The notes under the pieces were generated by a model, which was not told where the DNA came from, did not search any database, and was given only the letters and a program-made list of their open reading frames with translations. 64,000 nucleotides of DNA from an uncultured Fodinibius sp. (GTDB lineage Bacteria; Bacteroidota; Rhodothermia; Balneolales; Balneolaceae): NCBI GenBank assembly GCA_913057775.1, contig CAJXOG010000002.1:372001-436000 (forward strand), in the 5' to 3' direction. This document shows, piece by piece, positions 8,837-17,733 of this stretch. Both the position numbers and the translations under genes were made by a program. How positions within the stretch are numbered: the first letter of the stretch is position 1; every line of letters begins with the position of its first letter.

Positions 8837-9956
8837 TTTCAGAAAATCCCAGCTCTTTTAGTATCGGAAATTGCTGGAAATAATTTTTTGGCAGATGGGT
8901 TTGAGCAAATTGCTGTCGGAGCGGGAATTCTGCACGTAATTTATTAAACAGCTTGCCGCGTTTTTCGGGGCTATTTTGGATGATTTCTGTTAGTTGTTGC
9001 TCATATTTCTTGATAGGGTGTAGTTCGGTCAAAAGGGATGACAGTGAGGTAAATTCATCCGAATTCTTGTCAAAAATGACTTTTTGATTATTCGTTTCAA
9101 TTTGAGGCTGTTCCAAATCAAAATGGTCAATTAAATCATCAGCAATAAATTTTGAGGCATTCTGTTTGGATTGTACCGAATATCCTGCGATGTGCGGTGA
9201 TTTCAGGAATGTAGCACCAAAAGAGTCGAGATGAATTTTTGGTTCATCCTCCCAGGTATCAATAATCATATCTCTAACCGTTCCTTTTTTCATTGCAGCG
9301 AGTACGGCATTTTCATCCACCACGCCGCCGCGGGCTGTATTTATGATCAGGTCAAATGTTCGGCTTTCCAATTTGCTTTGGTCTAACCAGTGATAGGTGG
9401 GATATTCGCTTTCTTTGTAAAGGGGAGTATGAAAGGATAGAATGTTACAACTCAATACTTCGTCGAGTGATTCTGTTGTAAAATTGGGATCGTGTTGTGT
9501 TCGGGGCGGATCGTAGAGAACGGTTTGTAATCCCAATCTTTTTAAAATATCGACCACCTTTGTGCCAACATGCCCTACACCAATCATGCCAACAGAAAGG
9601 CTTGTTAAATCCCTATTTCGCTTTTCCGACCAAAGTAGAAGTGCCGTTGCTATGTATTCAGCGACTGATCGAGCGTTACATCCGGCGGCATCAGCAAAGT
9701 GAATATTGTGATCAGCAAGATATTGTGAATCTACATGGTCTGTTCCCGATGAACCGGTACCAATAAATGTTAGGTCCTTTGGAATATTTGGCAGTGTCTG
9801 TTTGTTTATGGGGATCACCGTGCGAATGAGTATAGCATGAGCCTGTTTAACCTGGGACGGTAAACCTTCGGCGGGATCAAAAAGATGTAAATTTATACTT
9901 TCAGGTAGATAAGACTGTATATTATATAGATATTGATCGGCTAAAACGTTGATCAT
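8829..9956 (-). CDS. pdxB: 4-phosphoerythronate dehydrogenase
   Basis: A D-2-hydroxyacid dehydrogenase of 375 residues, assigned to PdxB (oxidises 4-phosphoerythronate in DXP-dependent pyridoxal phosphate synthesis). The Rossmann motif GVGHVG is at 126-131, preceded by the PdxB-like AAGCNARSVAEYIATALL. Catalytic Arg lies in NTARGGVVDE, and His in SPHIAGYS. A C-terminal extension after ~290 fits the PdxB dimerisation domain, though it is divergent. A phosphoglycerate dehydrogenase-like activity cannot be excluded. The gene stands alone on the minus strand. Confidence 0.82.
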   Translation of the reverse strand: MINVLADQYLYNIQSYLPESINLHLFDPAEGLPSQVKQAHAILIRTVIPINKQTLPNIPKDLTFIGTGSSGTDHVDSQYLADHNIHFADAAGCNARSVAEYIATALLLWSEKRNRDLTSLSVGMIGVGHVGTKVVDILKRLGLQTVLYDPPRTQHDPNFTTESLDEVLSCNILSFHTPLYKESEYPTYHWLDQSKLESRTFDLIINTARGGVVDENAVLAAMKKGTVRDMIIDTWEDEPKIHLDSFGATFLKSPHIAGYSVQSKQNASKFIADDLIDHFDLEQPQIETNNQKVIFDKNSDEFTSLSSLLTELHPIKKYEQQLTEIIQNSPEKRGKLFNKLRAEFPLRQQFAQTHLPKNYFQQFPILKELGFSEIS

Positions 9957-10023
9957 CAGAGATTTTACTTAAGGAGATTAATTTGTCTGAGACACCATAA
10001 AGCTAATTTAACAGCATTATTTT

Positions 10024-11370
10024 ATGAGTACCAAAGGGTATAATATTGTTTCTTTAATTCGAAAAAAAAGAGACGGCCATTCACTCACCAGAGATGAGAT
10101 ATCTTATCTAATAGACCAATATACAAAAGATGAAGTCCCTGATTATCAGATGAGTTCCTTTTTGATGGCTTCTTTTTTAAATGGAATGGATGAAGATGAA
10201 GCTTCGGCCTTGACACATTCCATGCTCCATTCAGGACGTGTACTCGATCTTAGCGATATTCCAGGGAAAAAAGTGGATAAACACTCAACAGGTGGCGTGG
10301 GTGATAAGTTGTCGCTTATTTTGGCTCCTATTGTTGCCAGCTATGGCGTACCCGTACCTATGATTTCCGGTCGTGGATTGGGACATACGGGGGGTACACT
10401 CGATAAGATGGAATCCATCCCAGGTTTTACGGTTGATATGACCCTGGAGCAGTATCAACAGACATTAGCAAAGTGTAATATGGTGATGGCGGGACAGACC
10501 GAGGAGGTGGCTCCGGCTGATAAACGGCTTTATTCACTGCGTGATGTGACGGCTACGGTAGAATCCATCCCCTTAATAGCGGGGAGTATTATGAGTAAGA
10601 AATTAGCCGAAGGCATTGATGCCTTGGTTCTTGATGTGAAATTTGGTTCTGGAGCCTTTATGAAAACGCATGAAGATGCTCAAGAACTGGCTAGAACCTT
10701 GGTTGCTATAGGTGAGGATTTTGGAAAGGAAACGGTTGCCTATCTGACGAATATGAACCAGCCGCTGGGATATAAAGTCGGAAACTGGCTGGAGGTTGAA
10801 GAATCTATGGAGGGGCTACAAGGGAATGGTCCTGATGATGTGATGGAAGTTACGCACATGCTGGCCGGGACGATGATTATGCTGGGAGGCAAGGCTGATA
10901 CCGTGGAAAAAGGTATTGAGATGAGTCATGAGGCAGTGCAGAATGGTCAGGCTTTTGATAAGTGGCTGGAGCTAACTGAAGAACAAGGGGGAAATACCAG
11001 CGTATTGAAAGATTTTTCGGCTTATGATCATGCTGAGCACTCTTTTTCGTTTAAAGCCAGTGAATCGGGATATATTTCTGAAATAGATGCTTACAGTGTA
11101 GGTATGGCCTCGCTTGAATTGGGTGCTGGACGTAAGAAAAAGGAAGATTACATAGATCCGGCTGCCGGTATAGAGTTGAAGAAGAAGATAGGTGATTCGA
11201 TTAAAAAAGGTGAAACATTAGCTGTGGGATATACGAATAACAAACAGTTAACAGACACAGCAATTGATGAATTGAAAAATGCGTTTTTAATTCGTGAGCA
11301 GGAAACAGAGAAATTGACAATGATTACGCACCGTGTTGATAAAAATGGAGTTCACGAATTAAAGGCGTAA
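10024..11370 (+). CDS. deoA: Pyrimidine-nucleoside (thymidine) phosphorylase
   Basis: Catalyses reversible phosphorolysis of thymidine/uridine to base and (deoxy)ribose-1-phosphate for salvage. Length 448 matches DeoA/Pdp. The family signature SGRGLGHTGGTLDKMESIPG is complete; KHSTGGVGD forms the phosphate site; and YSLRDVTATVESIPLIAGSI followed by MSKKLAEG supplies the base-contacting Arg, Ser and Lys. The sequence alone does not decide between DeoA (thymidine-specific) and Pdp (broad). Single-gene unit, divergent from pdxB. Confidence 0.93.
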   Translation: MSTKGYNIVSLIRKKRDGHSLTRDEISYLIDQYTKDEVPDYQMSSFLMASFLNGMDEDEASALTHSMLHSGRVLDLSDIPGKKVDKHSTGGVGDKLSLILAPIVASYGVPVPMISGRGLGHTGGTLDKMESIPGFTVDMTLEQYQQTLAKCNMVMAGQTEEVAPADKRLYSLRDVTATVESIPLIAGSIMSKKLAEGIDALVLDVKFGSGAFMKTHEDAQELARTLVAIGEDFGKETVAYLTNMNQPLGYKVGNWLEVEESMEGLQGNGPDDVMEVTHMLAGTMIMLGGKADTVEKGIEMSHEAVQNGQAFDKWLELTEEQGGNTSVLKDFSAYDHAEHSFSFKASESGYISEIDAYSVGMASLELGAGRKKKEDYIDPAAGIELKKKIGDSIKKGETLAVGYTNNKQLTDTAIDELKNAFLIREQETEKLTMITHRVDKNGVHELKA

Positions 11371-11411
11371 ACACTTATTTAATTGCAATATCACTAAATT
11401 AACATAACTTT

Positions 11412-11439
11412 ATAGTACTAAGGGCAAAAAAATAGTACT
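11412..11439 (+). repeat. Direct repeat ATAGTACT, 20-bp period, upstream of pspA
   Basis: ATAGTACT occurs at 11412-11419 and again at 11432-11439, so the copies start exactly 20 bp apart (about two helical turns). Each is followed by a GGGCAAA element (11422-11428 and 11447-11453). Each core contains the palindrome AGTACT. The repeats lie 37-64 bases before the pspA ATG and could be regulator sites. No -24/-12 (sigma-54) promoter is visible here. Confidence 0.45.
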
Positions 11440-11475
11440 GAAGGTAGGGCAAAGTTTAATAAAACCAATAATACT

Positions 11476-12264
11476 ATGTTTAAAAGATTCGTTCGAGCAA
11501 TTAAGTCGCTATTTGGTGGGTTCGTGAGTTCAATGGAAGATCCAAAACTTATTCTGGAACAGAATATCCGGGATCTTAACGATCAGATTCCCCAGATGAA
11601 TGAAAATATCGCTACGGTAAAAGCGAATAAAATTATGCTCCAGAAGGAGGCGAATAAGCTGGAGAAAAAGATTGAAGATTTAACGGCTAAGATAAAATCT
11701 GCCATCCAGGCCGATCGTGACGATATCGCCGAAGGATATGCTATGCAGCTCGAGAAGGCTAAGGAAAACTTGGAGACTACAAAAGAGCAGCTAAAATTTG
11801 CTGAACAGGCTTATGAAAAAGCAATAAAGGTCAAAAAAGCATTTATGCGCGAAAAGGATCGCAAGATTCAAGAAGCTAAAGAAGCGATGCGTGCGAGTGA
11901 ACGTGCTGAATGGCAGGGCAAAATAGCTGATGCGCTGGAGCAATTTGAAACCGGTGGACTTGACCAGACACATGATGAGATGGTTAATCGGCTAAATGAA
12001 CAAACTGCTAAGAACGAAGCCCGTATGGAATTAGCTTTGGATAGCATCGATACGGAAACGATGGAGATCGAAGCCAATGCGGAGAAGCTACGCGCCCATG
12101 AGCTGGTAGAACAATTCAAGGCCGATATGGGTAAGGTAGATACATCTGAGAAAGAAAAGAGTGTTGGTTCATCTGACGGGGAAGAAGAAATTGAAATTGA
12201 TGAGCAAACATCCGAAAAACAACAAGATAAAACGATTGGCAATAAGGAGCGATCCAAATCCTAA
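11476..12264 (+). CDS. pspA: PspA/IM30 (ESCRT-III-like) membrane stress protein
   Basis: A phage-shock protein A/Vipp1 family protein (262 residues). It begins with the amphipathic membrane-binding helix FKRFVRAIKSLFGGF, then MEDPKLILEQNIRDLNDQIP typical of the family, and continues as long heptad-rich coiled coil to about residue 215. The last ~45 residues are acidic and disordered-looking. PspA proteins polymerise on damaged inner membranes. It is first in a run with two coiled-coil proteins of unknown function (15-base gap to the next gene), a context suggesting a membrane-maintenance module. Confidence 0.92.
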   Translation: MFKRFVRAIKSLFGGFVSSMEDPKLILEQNIRDLNDQIPQMNENIATVKANKIMLQKEANKLEKKIEDLTAKIKSAIQADRDDIAEGYAMQLEKAKENLETTKEQLKFAEQAYEKAIKVKKAFMREKDRKIQEAKEAMRASERAEWQGKIADALEQFETGGLDQTHDEMVNRLNEQTAKNEARMELALDSIDTETMEIEANAEKLRAHELVEQFKADMGKVDTSEKEKSVGSSDGEEEIEIDEQTSEKQQDKTIGNKERSKS

Positions 12265-12279
12265 AAATGGTTTTGAGCC

Positions 12280-12735
12280 ATGGCTAACGATAGCAGAAGT
12301 GAGCGGGAACGTCTCAAAGATGAGTACAAAGCACACTATCGCAAGATGCGTGAAATAAAAGAGCGTGCATCACGAGCTAAGCGTACGCAGAATATTGTTG
12401 GTGCGCTTAAAAGTATGGATAAAACAGAAATGTTGAACTCTTTTGATGACTTTCTCTATTCGGTAAAACATAAGTTGGCCTCGGTTGAGGCCCGGCTTGA
12501 CTTGGCCATGGATAACCTCGTAGATGAAAATGAGGATAATGTTAGTCAGCAAGAAATGGATGAAGAGATGAGAAAGTCTAAAGCAAAAGATACTCTGCGG
12601 CAAGTTAAGCTAGAGATGGGACTCCTTTATAATGAGATCGAAGAACAGGCAAATAACATCAAGGTTAATAAAACAATTGGCAGGGATTCAACAGCACTTT
12701 CTGACAGGCCTGACAATGAACTTGAAGAAGAGTAA
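12280..12735 (+). CDS. Hypothetical coiled-coil protein downstream of pspA
   Basis: A 151-residue, highly charged, helical protein that I do not recognise. Lys/Arg/Glu heptads run through residues 5-40 and again 85-125; no cysteine, signal peptide or membrane segment is present. The central part (KSMDKTEMLNSFDDFLYSVK) is the most hydrophobic stretch. It starts 15 bases after pspA and its stop touches the next gene, so an operon partner of PspA is likely. A role as an adaptor between PspA and the following membrane protein is inference only. Confidence 0.75.
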   Translation: MANDSRSERERLKDEYKAHYRKMREIKERASRAKRTQNIVGALKSMDKTEMLNSFDDFLYSVKHKLASVEARLDLAMDNLVDENEDNVSQQEMDEEMRKSKAKDTLRQVKLEMGLLYNEIEEQANNIKVNKTIGRDSTALSDRPDNELEEE

Positions 12736-12741
12736 GTGATT

Positions 12742-13638
12742 ATGAGTGATGAAAAATCCATAAATTTTACGCGTGAAGCATTTTTGCATCCCATTAACTT
12801 AGGAGTACTGCTTATCGCCTCAATTTCTGCTTTTGCAATGAGTGGCATGGGCTTGGTATCAAGCCTGATTCTTACAATGACATTCGGTGTTGAATTAATG
12901 TATTTGGGGATTGTGCCGCGATTGCCTCGATTCCGTAAAAATATAAAGCTGAAAAAAGTGCGGGAACAAAATCCTGCAGCAAAGGAAAAATCTACCTTCC
13001 AGGAGCTTGATAAAAAAAGTCAGAAACGTTTTTTGGTATTGAAACACCTTGCCAAATTAATTAAGGAGAATTTTGATAAGCTCCCGTATAGCTCGCAGGG
13101 ATTATTAGAAAATATCCGCGATAAGATTCAAGAACTGCTCTCCAATTATCTTACCTTGTTGGATCTCCATAAGAGGTATCGTTTATATATGGATACCTCG
13201 GTAGAAGAAAGTTTGAAGCAGGAGGTTCAAAAAGAGGAACGCGAAATGCAGAACATGGAGTCAGAGCGGTTGAAAAGAACAACAGCGCGGCGCGTGGGGA
13301 TTTTGAAAAAACGGCTCAAAAAATTTGAGGTGGCCAAAGAAAAATACCTGATCTGCGAAACACACCTAGAAACGATAGAAGATGCTATCCGATATATTTA
13401 TGAGCAATCAATGACGATGAGTAATCCCGAAGAAATTGGATTCCAGCTCGATAATCTTCTTGAGGAAGTTGAGGAAACATCGCAGCTAATTGATGATTTA
13501 GATGGTGATATTTTACCCTATAGTTCCGATCTTGATGATATTGATTTAGATTCTGATTTTTTAGAAATCGAAGATGAACTAAAACAGGAAAAAGAAGTCG
13601 ACTCGAAGGTTGACACTTCAAGTCGAGTTAAGGAATAA
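12742..13638 (+). CDS. Hypothetical membrane-anchored coiled-coil protein in pspA operon
   Basis: Unrecognised ~298-residue protein. Residues ~20-60 form two adjacent hydrophobic segments (LGVLLIASISAFAMSGMGLV and SLILTMTFGVELMYLGIV), followed by a basic stretch (PRLPRFRKNIKLKK) expected on the cytoplasmic side. The remainder is a long charged coiled coil with an acidic Asp/Glu-rich tail. I take ATG at 12742; an in-frame GTG at 12736 directly abuts the previous stop. Its topology, a short hairpin with a large cytoplasmic helical domain, would suit a membrane docking partner for PspA (inference). Confidence 0.75.
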   Translation: MSDEKSINFTREAFLHPINLGVLLIASISAFAMSGMGLVSSLILTMTFGVELMYLGIVPRLPRFRKNIKLKKVREQNPAAKEKSTFQELDKKSQKRFLVLKHLAKLIKENFDKLPYSSQGLLENIRDKIQELLSNYLTLLDLHKRYRLYMDTSVEESLKQEVQKEEREMQNMESERLKRTTARRVGILKKRLKKFEVAKEKYLICETHLETIEDAIRYIYEQSMTMSNPEEIGFQLDNLLEEVEETSQLIDDLDGDILPYSSDLDDIDLDSDFLEIEDELKQEKEVDSKVDTSSRVKE

Positions 13639-13646
13639 AAGTATTT

Positions 13647-14423
13647 ATGAGTGAATCGTTTAGTACTATTACGCTAGAAACAGATAAAAAGGGAATAACT
13701 ACTGTTACAATTAATCGTCCCCAAAAACTGAATGCCTTAAATGATGAGGTTTTAAATGAGCTTGCCGATGTCTTTAAGGATATTCAAATAGATGAAGAAA
13801 TAAATGCCGTTATTGTGAAGGGAGCCGGGGATAAGGCTTTTGTAGCTGGGGCTGATATTAAAGAGCTTCGTGATCTTGATAATCGGTCTGGCAGAATGGC
13901 TTCTCAAAAAGGGCAACAGATCTTTCAACTTATCGAGGATACCCGCAAGCCGGTTATTGCTGCCGTAAACGGATATGCATTAGGTGGTGGGGCAGAGTTG
14001 GCTATGGCGTGTCACTTGCGCATAGCCGGTGAGAATGCGGTATTTGGATTGCCGGAAGTTGGATTGGGATTGATTCCGGGATATGGCGGTACCCAGCGTT
14101 TGCCTGGGTTAATAGGGAAGGCTCGCGCCTTGGAAATGATTTTAACCGGGAAACAGGTGAAAGCTGAAGAGGCCTTACAGCTCGGTTTGGTTAACGAAGT
14201 AAGTGCAGATCCTATAGAAGCGTCAAAAGAGCTATTAAGCAATATTTTGAAAAACGGACCCATTGCTGTTAGGAATGCTATTAAGGCTGTTTATCACTCT
14301 GATCACCGTTCTGGCTACCAGGTAGAAGCCGATGTGTTTGGTGAACTATGCGAAACTGAAGATTGTATGGAAGGAACATCAGCATTTCTTGAAAAACGAA
14401 AACCTGAGTTTAAGGGGAAATAA
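13647..14423 (+). CDS. Enoyl-CoA hydratase/isomerase (crotonase family)
   Basis: A 258-residue crotonase-fold enzyme, probably a short-chain enoyl-CoA hydratase. The oxyanion-hole segment AFVAGADIKEL and NGYALGGGAELAMAC are present, and both catalytic glutamates of hydratases are kept (Glu117 in GGGAELA, Glu137 in PEVGLGLIPGYGGTQ). It lies 8 bases after the coiled-coil membrane protein, so it is cotranscribed with the pspA group although no functional link is obvious. Confidence 0.9.
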   Translation: MSESFSTITLETDKKGITTVTINRPQKLNALNDEVLNELADVFKDIQIDEEINAVIVKGAGDKAFVAGADIKELRDLDNRSGRMASQKGQQIFQLIEDTRKPVIAAVNGYALGGGAELAMACHLRIAGENAVFGLPEVGLGLIPGYGGTQRLPGLIGKARALEMILTGKQVKAEEALQLGLVNEVSADPIEASKELLSNILKNGPIAVRNAIKAVYHSDHRSGYQVEADVFGELCETEDCMEGTSAFLEKRKPEFKGK

Positions 14424-14526
14424 GTCTGTGGGTTTCTGTATCTGTTTTGAAATTTCCTGTAATTTATTTCGGCAAATTAATTTGTAAAAATACCTTGGGG
14501 CAAGCTAAGGTACACAAGAAACTATA

Positions 14527-15807
14527 GTGATCGAATTACTCCTTATAATATTTACCATTCTTCTAAGTGGTTTTTTTTCGGGATCAGAAATAGCTTTTGT
14601 CAGCTCCAATAGGCTAAAGCTGGAAATAGAATCCCGAAAAGGCTCATGGACGGGGCGAATTGTTAATGATTTTATCCATAACCCGGAAACCTTTTTAACC
14701 ACTACATTGGTGGGCAATAATGTAGTTAATGTAGTTTATGCAACCTTGATGACGATTTTTTTGGCGGGGCCCATCACTGGAATTTATCAAAGCTGGATGG
14801 GTACATTGCCTTCCGAAGCGTTGGTTTTAGTGATCCAGACCGTGATTGCCTCCGTTGTAATTATGCTTTTTGGCGAAATAATTCCGAAGGCCCTGTTCCG
14901 CATAAATGCTGACTGGTGGATGAAAATAATTGCCATTCCCCAGAAAGTATGCAACCAGCTATTTAAACCACTTATCTTTGTAGCTGATAAATCTTCGGAT
15001 TTAATTATTAGGTTTATTAATCCGGAAGTGGATCGCTCGGGTAACGTTTTTCGACGTGAAGATGTAGAGCTGATATTTCAAGAGCTGCGTGATAGCGGGG
15101 GACATGACTTGGATAAAGATGATTCTGAAATCCTTCACAATGTGCTTGAGCTTTCGAACAAACGCGTGAAGGAATCGATGATACCGCGTACTGATATTGT
15201 GGCCGTTGAAAAAAATACCAGTATCGACGAGACCCTAAAGCTTTTTATCTCTTCGGGCTTTTCAAAGCTTCCCGTTTATCAGGAATCTATTGACGATATC
15301 ATTGGGGTTATCTTTGCTTATGATCTATTCAGTAATCCAGAGAGTTTGTCTGAAATAATACGCCCCATTAAGTTGGTACCCGCATCACAAAAGTCGAAAG
15401 ATCTGCTTTCAGAATTTCGAAGCTCCAATATTTCGGTGGCTATTGTTATCGATGAATATGGCGGTACGGCAGGAATGATTACCATTGAAGATCTTTTAGA
15501 GGAGGTTGTCGGTGATATTCAGGATGAATACGATACGGAAGATCGAATCCTAAAAAAGATATCCGGTAATAGTTATATTTTGAGTGGCGGGGTCGAGATT
15601 GAGGATCTGCTCCAGAAATTTCCTGAGATTGATCTCCCGGAAGAATCTACGGAGTACGAAACCATCGCCGGATATATTATTAATGAATTAGGACGTATTC
15701 CAAAGGTGAATGAAGAGCTTTTGATCGACGGTAAGAAGATTATCATTAGTAAAGCAACACCAAGCCGCATCGAGACTGTTAAAGTAATTGTGATGGATCA
15801 ACTCTGA
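14527..15807 (+). CDS. DUF21/CNNM-CBS-CorC membrane protein (hemolysin C / GldE-like)
   Basis: A 426-residue protein with a CNNM/DUF21 transmembrane domain (residues 1-~180: FTILLSGFFSGSEIAFVSSNRLKLE, then two more helices), a CBS pair (about 200-325, starting VKESMIPRTDIVAVE and including VIDEYGGTAGMITIEDLLEEVVGDI cut here in two motifs) and a C-terminal CorC_HlyC domain. Family members act in Mg2+/Co2+ handling; in gliding Bacteroidota the GldE protein shares this layout. Start is GTG at 14527. It precedes the AAA+ gene by 24 bases. Confidence 0.88.
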   Translation: MIELLLIIFTILLSGFFSGSEIAFVSSNRLKLEIESRKGSWTGRIVNDFIHNPETFLTTTLVGNNVVNVVYATLMTIFLAGPITGIYQSWMGTLPSEALVLVIQTVIASVVIMLFGEIIPKALFRINADWWMKIIAIPQKVCNQLFKPLIFVADKSSDLIIRFINPEVDRSGNVFRREDVELIFQELRDSGGHDLDKDDSEILHNVLELSNKRVKESMIPRTDIVAVEKNTSIDETLKLFISSGFSKLPVYQESIDDIIGVIFAYDLFSNPESLSEIIRPIKLVPASQKSKDLLSEFRSSNISVAIVIDEYGGTAGMITIEDLLEEVVGDIQDEYDTEDRILKKISGNSYILSGGVEIEDLLQKFPEIDLPEESTEYETIAGYIINELGRIPKVNEELLIDGKKIIISKATPSRIETVKVIVMDQL

Positions 15808-15831
15808 TCATTTCTACCAAATACAACATTT

Positions 15832-17544
15832 ATGTTTGACCATTATCCCAGTTGGGCTCAGGAGTTTGCTCAGAAATATTTAAGTCGCACGATTAATCAG
15901 TTTATCCTGCATGGAAATGTGCAGGATTTGGTTCCGCTCCAGCGCAAAGAGCAGACAGATTTTGTGCGTCTAAAATCGTTTTTGTCAGAAGAGTTTTTTG
16001 GCGCGCGTGATTATGTCATTTTCTATGATCGCTCATCGGGTATTTACTTTCGGGATGGAGAGTCAAAAAAAGATTTTAACCGTGCGTTGTCGGGACGCGA
16101 TTCATTGATGGGTACGGATTACGCCAATAAGATGCCCAAGGATCCTGTGCGTGTTTTTTCGTTGTTGGAGCAGTATTTTCGAGTTCGTATCGATGATAAA
16201 AAGAGCATTGCCCTGATTATTGATTACGCCGATACGATTGTGCCCATGAATGAGGCGGGTACGAGCGGATCCGAAGACAGAACGTCAATGGTATATCTGT
16301 CGCGATGGGCACATGACCCCATGTTTTTGGCGGCAGATTTTACAACTGTTTTGCTCACCGAAAATCTCGCAGACCTGAACAAAACGCTGGTGCAAAATCC
16401 CTATACGACGGATATCAAAATTAATATTCCGGATGAGCAGCAGCGTCGGCAGTTTATTAATTCTGAAACTTCAGATGAAGAATTTCAGGCATTTTCTAAT
16501 GTCAGCAAGAAAGTAGTAGCTCAGCAAACGGCCGGACTCAATTTTATTAATCTTCGCAGCATTCTTTCCAATGCCCGAGAGAATAAAGAGAAGATTACCC
16601 ACGATCGTCTCTCTGAAGCAAAGAAAGAATTGATCGAGGCCGAGGCATACGGGCTGCTGGAATTTGTAGAAACGGAATATACGCTCGATAATGTGGCGGG
16701 ACATACCAAGGTTAAAGAACATCTTCGGCACGCTGTTAAAGCCTTAAAATCCGGCCGCCAAGATGTACTACCTATGGGATATCTTGTTTGCGGACCCGTT
16801 GGTACGGGCAAAACCTTTTTGGTGAACTGTTTTGCAAGCGAGGTGGGTATCCCGATGGTGAAACTGAAAAACTTTCGTAGCCAATGGCAGGGTGTAACAG
16901 AAGGAAATCTGGAGAAAATTCTAGGACTGCTCAAAGCGATGTCTCCGGTTGCAGTTATGATTGATGAAGCCGATGCCTATCTTGGTGATCGCGATGCCAG
17001 TGGTGACAGTGGGGTTTCCAGTCGTGTATTTTCTCAAATTGCTACTTTTATGAGTGATACCCGGAATCGCGGTGAAATTATCTGGTTTTTGATGACGGCA
17101 CGTCCTGACTTGATGCCGGTAGATCTCAAGCGTCAGGGACGAGCAGAAGAGCACCTAGCATTATTTCCACCGCATACCAAAGAAGAGCGAGTTGAGCTTT
17201 TTAACGCCATGAAAAAGAAAACAGGTCTGCAACTTACCGAAGAGTATACGCCACAGGTTATTGAGCAGGGATTGAAAACCTTCTCCGGTGCAGATATGGA
17301 AGCGGCACTTACACGAGCAAAATTCCGGGCAGCTGCGAAGGATTTGGACAAAGTTACGCCCGAAGTTTTGGATATAGCTCTCAACGATTTTCTTCCGCCC
17401 ACCTATCCTGAGGAGATTGAGCTGCAAACGCTCAGTGCCGTTATCGAATGCACCTCCAAAGAATTATTGCCCGAACGATACCAGGAAATGGACCGCGGAG
17501 AAATTCTTAGCAAGATCGAAGAATTGAAATACCGTATCAGCTAA
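15832..17544 (+). CDS. Two-module AAA+ ATPase (Ycf46/FtsH-like core)
   Basis: A 570-residue cytosolic protein. The C-terminal module (about 285-545) is a classical AAA domain with Walker A GPVGTGKT at 321-328, Walker B VAVMIDEADAYLGD, and a sensor/arginine-finger region (RPDLMPVDLKRQGR). The N-terminal ~270 residues look like a degenerate AAA-like fold: SIALIIDYADTIVP resembles a Walker B strand, but there is no Walker A. This layout recalls Ycf46-type ATPases. It shares a transcript direction with pspA and ends at a strong terminator. Substrate unknown. Confidence 0.85.
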   Translation: MFDHYPSWAQEFAQKYLSRTINQFILHGNVQDLVPLQRKEQTDFVRLKSFLSEEFFGARDYVIFYDRSSGIYFRDGESKKDFNRALSGRDSLMGTDYANKMPKDPVRVFSLLEQYFRVRIDDKKSIALIIDYADTIVPMNEAGTSGSEDRTSMVYLSRWAHDPMFLAADFTTVLLTENLADLNKTLVQNPYTTDIKINIPDEQQRRQFINSETSDEEFQAFSNVSKKVVAQQTAGLNFINLRSILSNARENKEKITHDRLSEAKKELIEAEAYGLLEFVETEYTLDNVAGHTKVKEHLRHAVKALKSGRQDVLPMGYLVCGPVGTGKTFLVNCFASEVGIPMVKLKNFRSQWQGVTEGNLEKILGLLKAMSPVAVMIDEADAYLGDRDASGDSGVSSRVFSQIATFMSDTRNRGEIIWFLMTARPDLMPVDLKRQGRAEEHLALFPPHTKEERVELFNAMKKKTGLQLTEEYTPQVIEQGLKTFSGADMEAALTRAKFRAAAKDLDKVTPEVLDIALNDFLPPTYPEEIELQTLSAVIECTSKELLPERYQEMDRGEILSKIEELKYRIS

Positions 17545-17559
17545 GGAAGAATAAGCTAC

Positions 17560-17590
17560 TCATCGGGTTGGTGAATATTCGATCCGATGA
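17560..17590 (+). other. Short inverted repeat after AAA+ gene
   Basis: TCATCGG (17560-17566) and CCGATGA (17584-17590) form a perfect 7-bp stem with a 17-base loop just upstream of the main terminator. It may be part of the 3' end of the transcript; no U-tract follows. Confidence 0.3.
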
Positions 17591-17614
17591 ATAAAATACT
17601 ACACCTCTTTGATT

Positions 17615-17653
17615 AACCCTGATAGCATCCAATGCTTTCAGGGTTTTTATTTT
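17615..17653 (+). terminator. Rho-independent terminator of the pspA-AAA run
   Basis: AACCCTGA (17615-17622) pairs perfectly with TCAGGGTT (17638-17645); an inner AGCAT/ATGCT pair extends the hairpin, and a T-rich tail follows. It closes the plus-strand block before the TetR operator region. Confidence 0.85.
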
Positions 17654-17733
17654 AAAATCAAAAGTGGCTCTCTGGATCAGACTGATCTTCTTTCAGTATC
17701 TAATAAAAAATGTTGTCATGGGCTGTATCTACT

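Noticed and set aside
11371-11475. Sigma-54 (-24/-12) promoter for pspA
   Set aside because: No GG-N10-GC element of acceptable quality was found in this gap.
12370-12603. 77-residue minus-strand frame opposite the pspA-partner gene
   Set aside because: The plus-strand frame is better supported by operon position and coiled-coil character.
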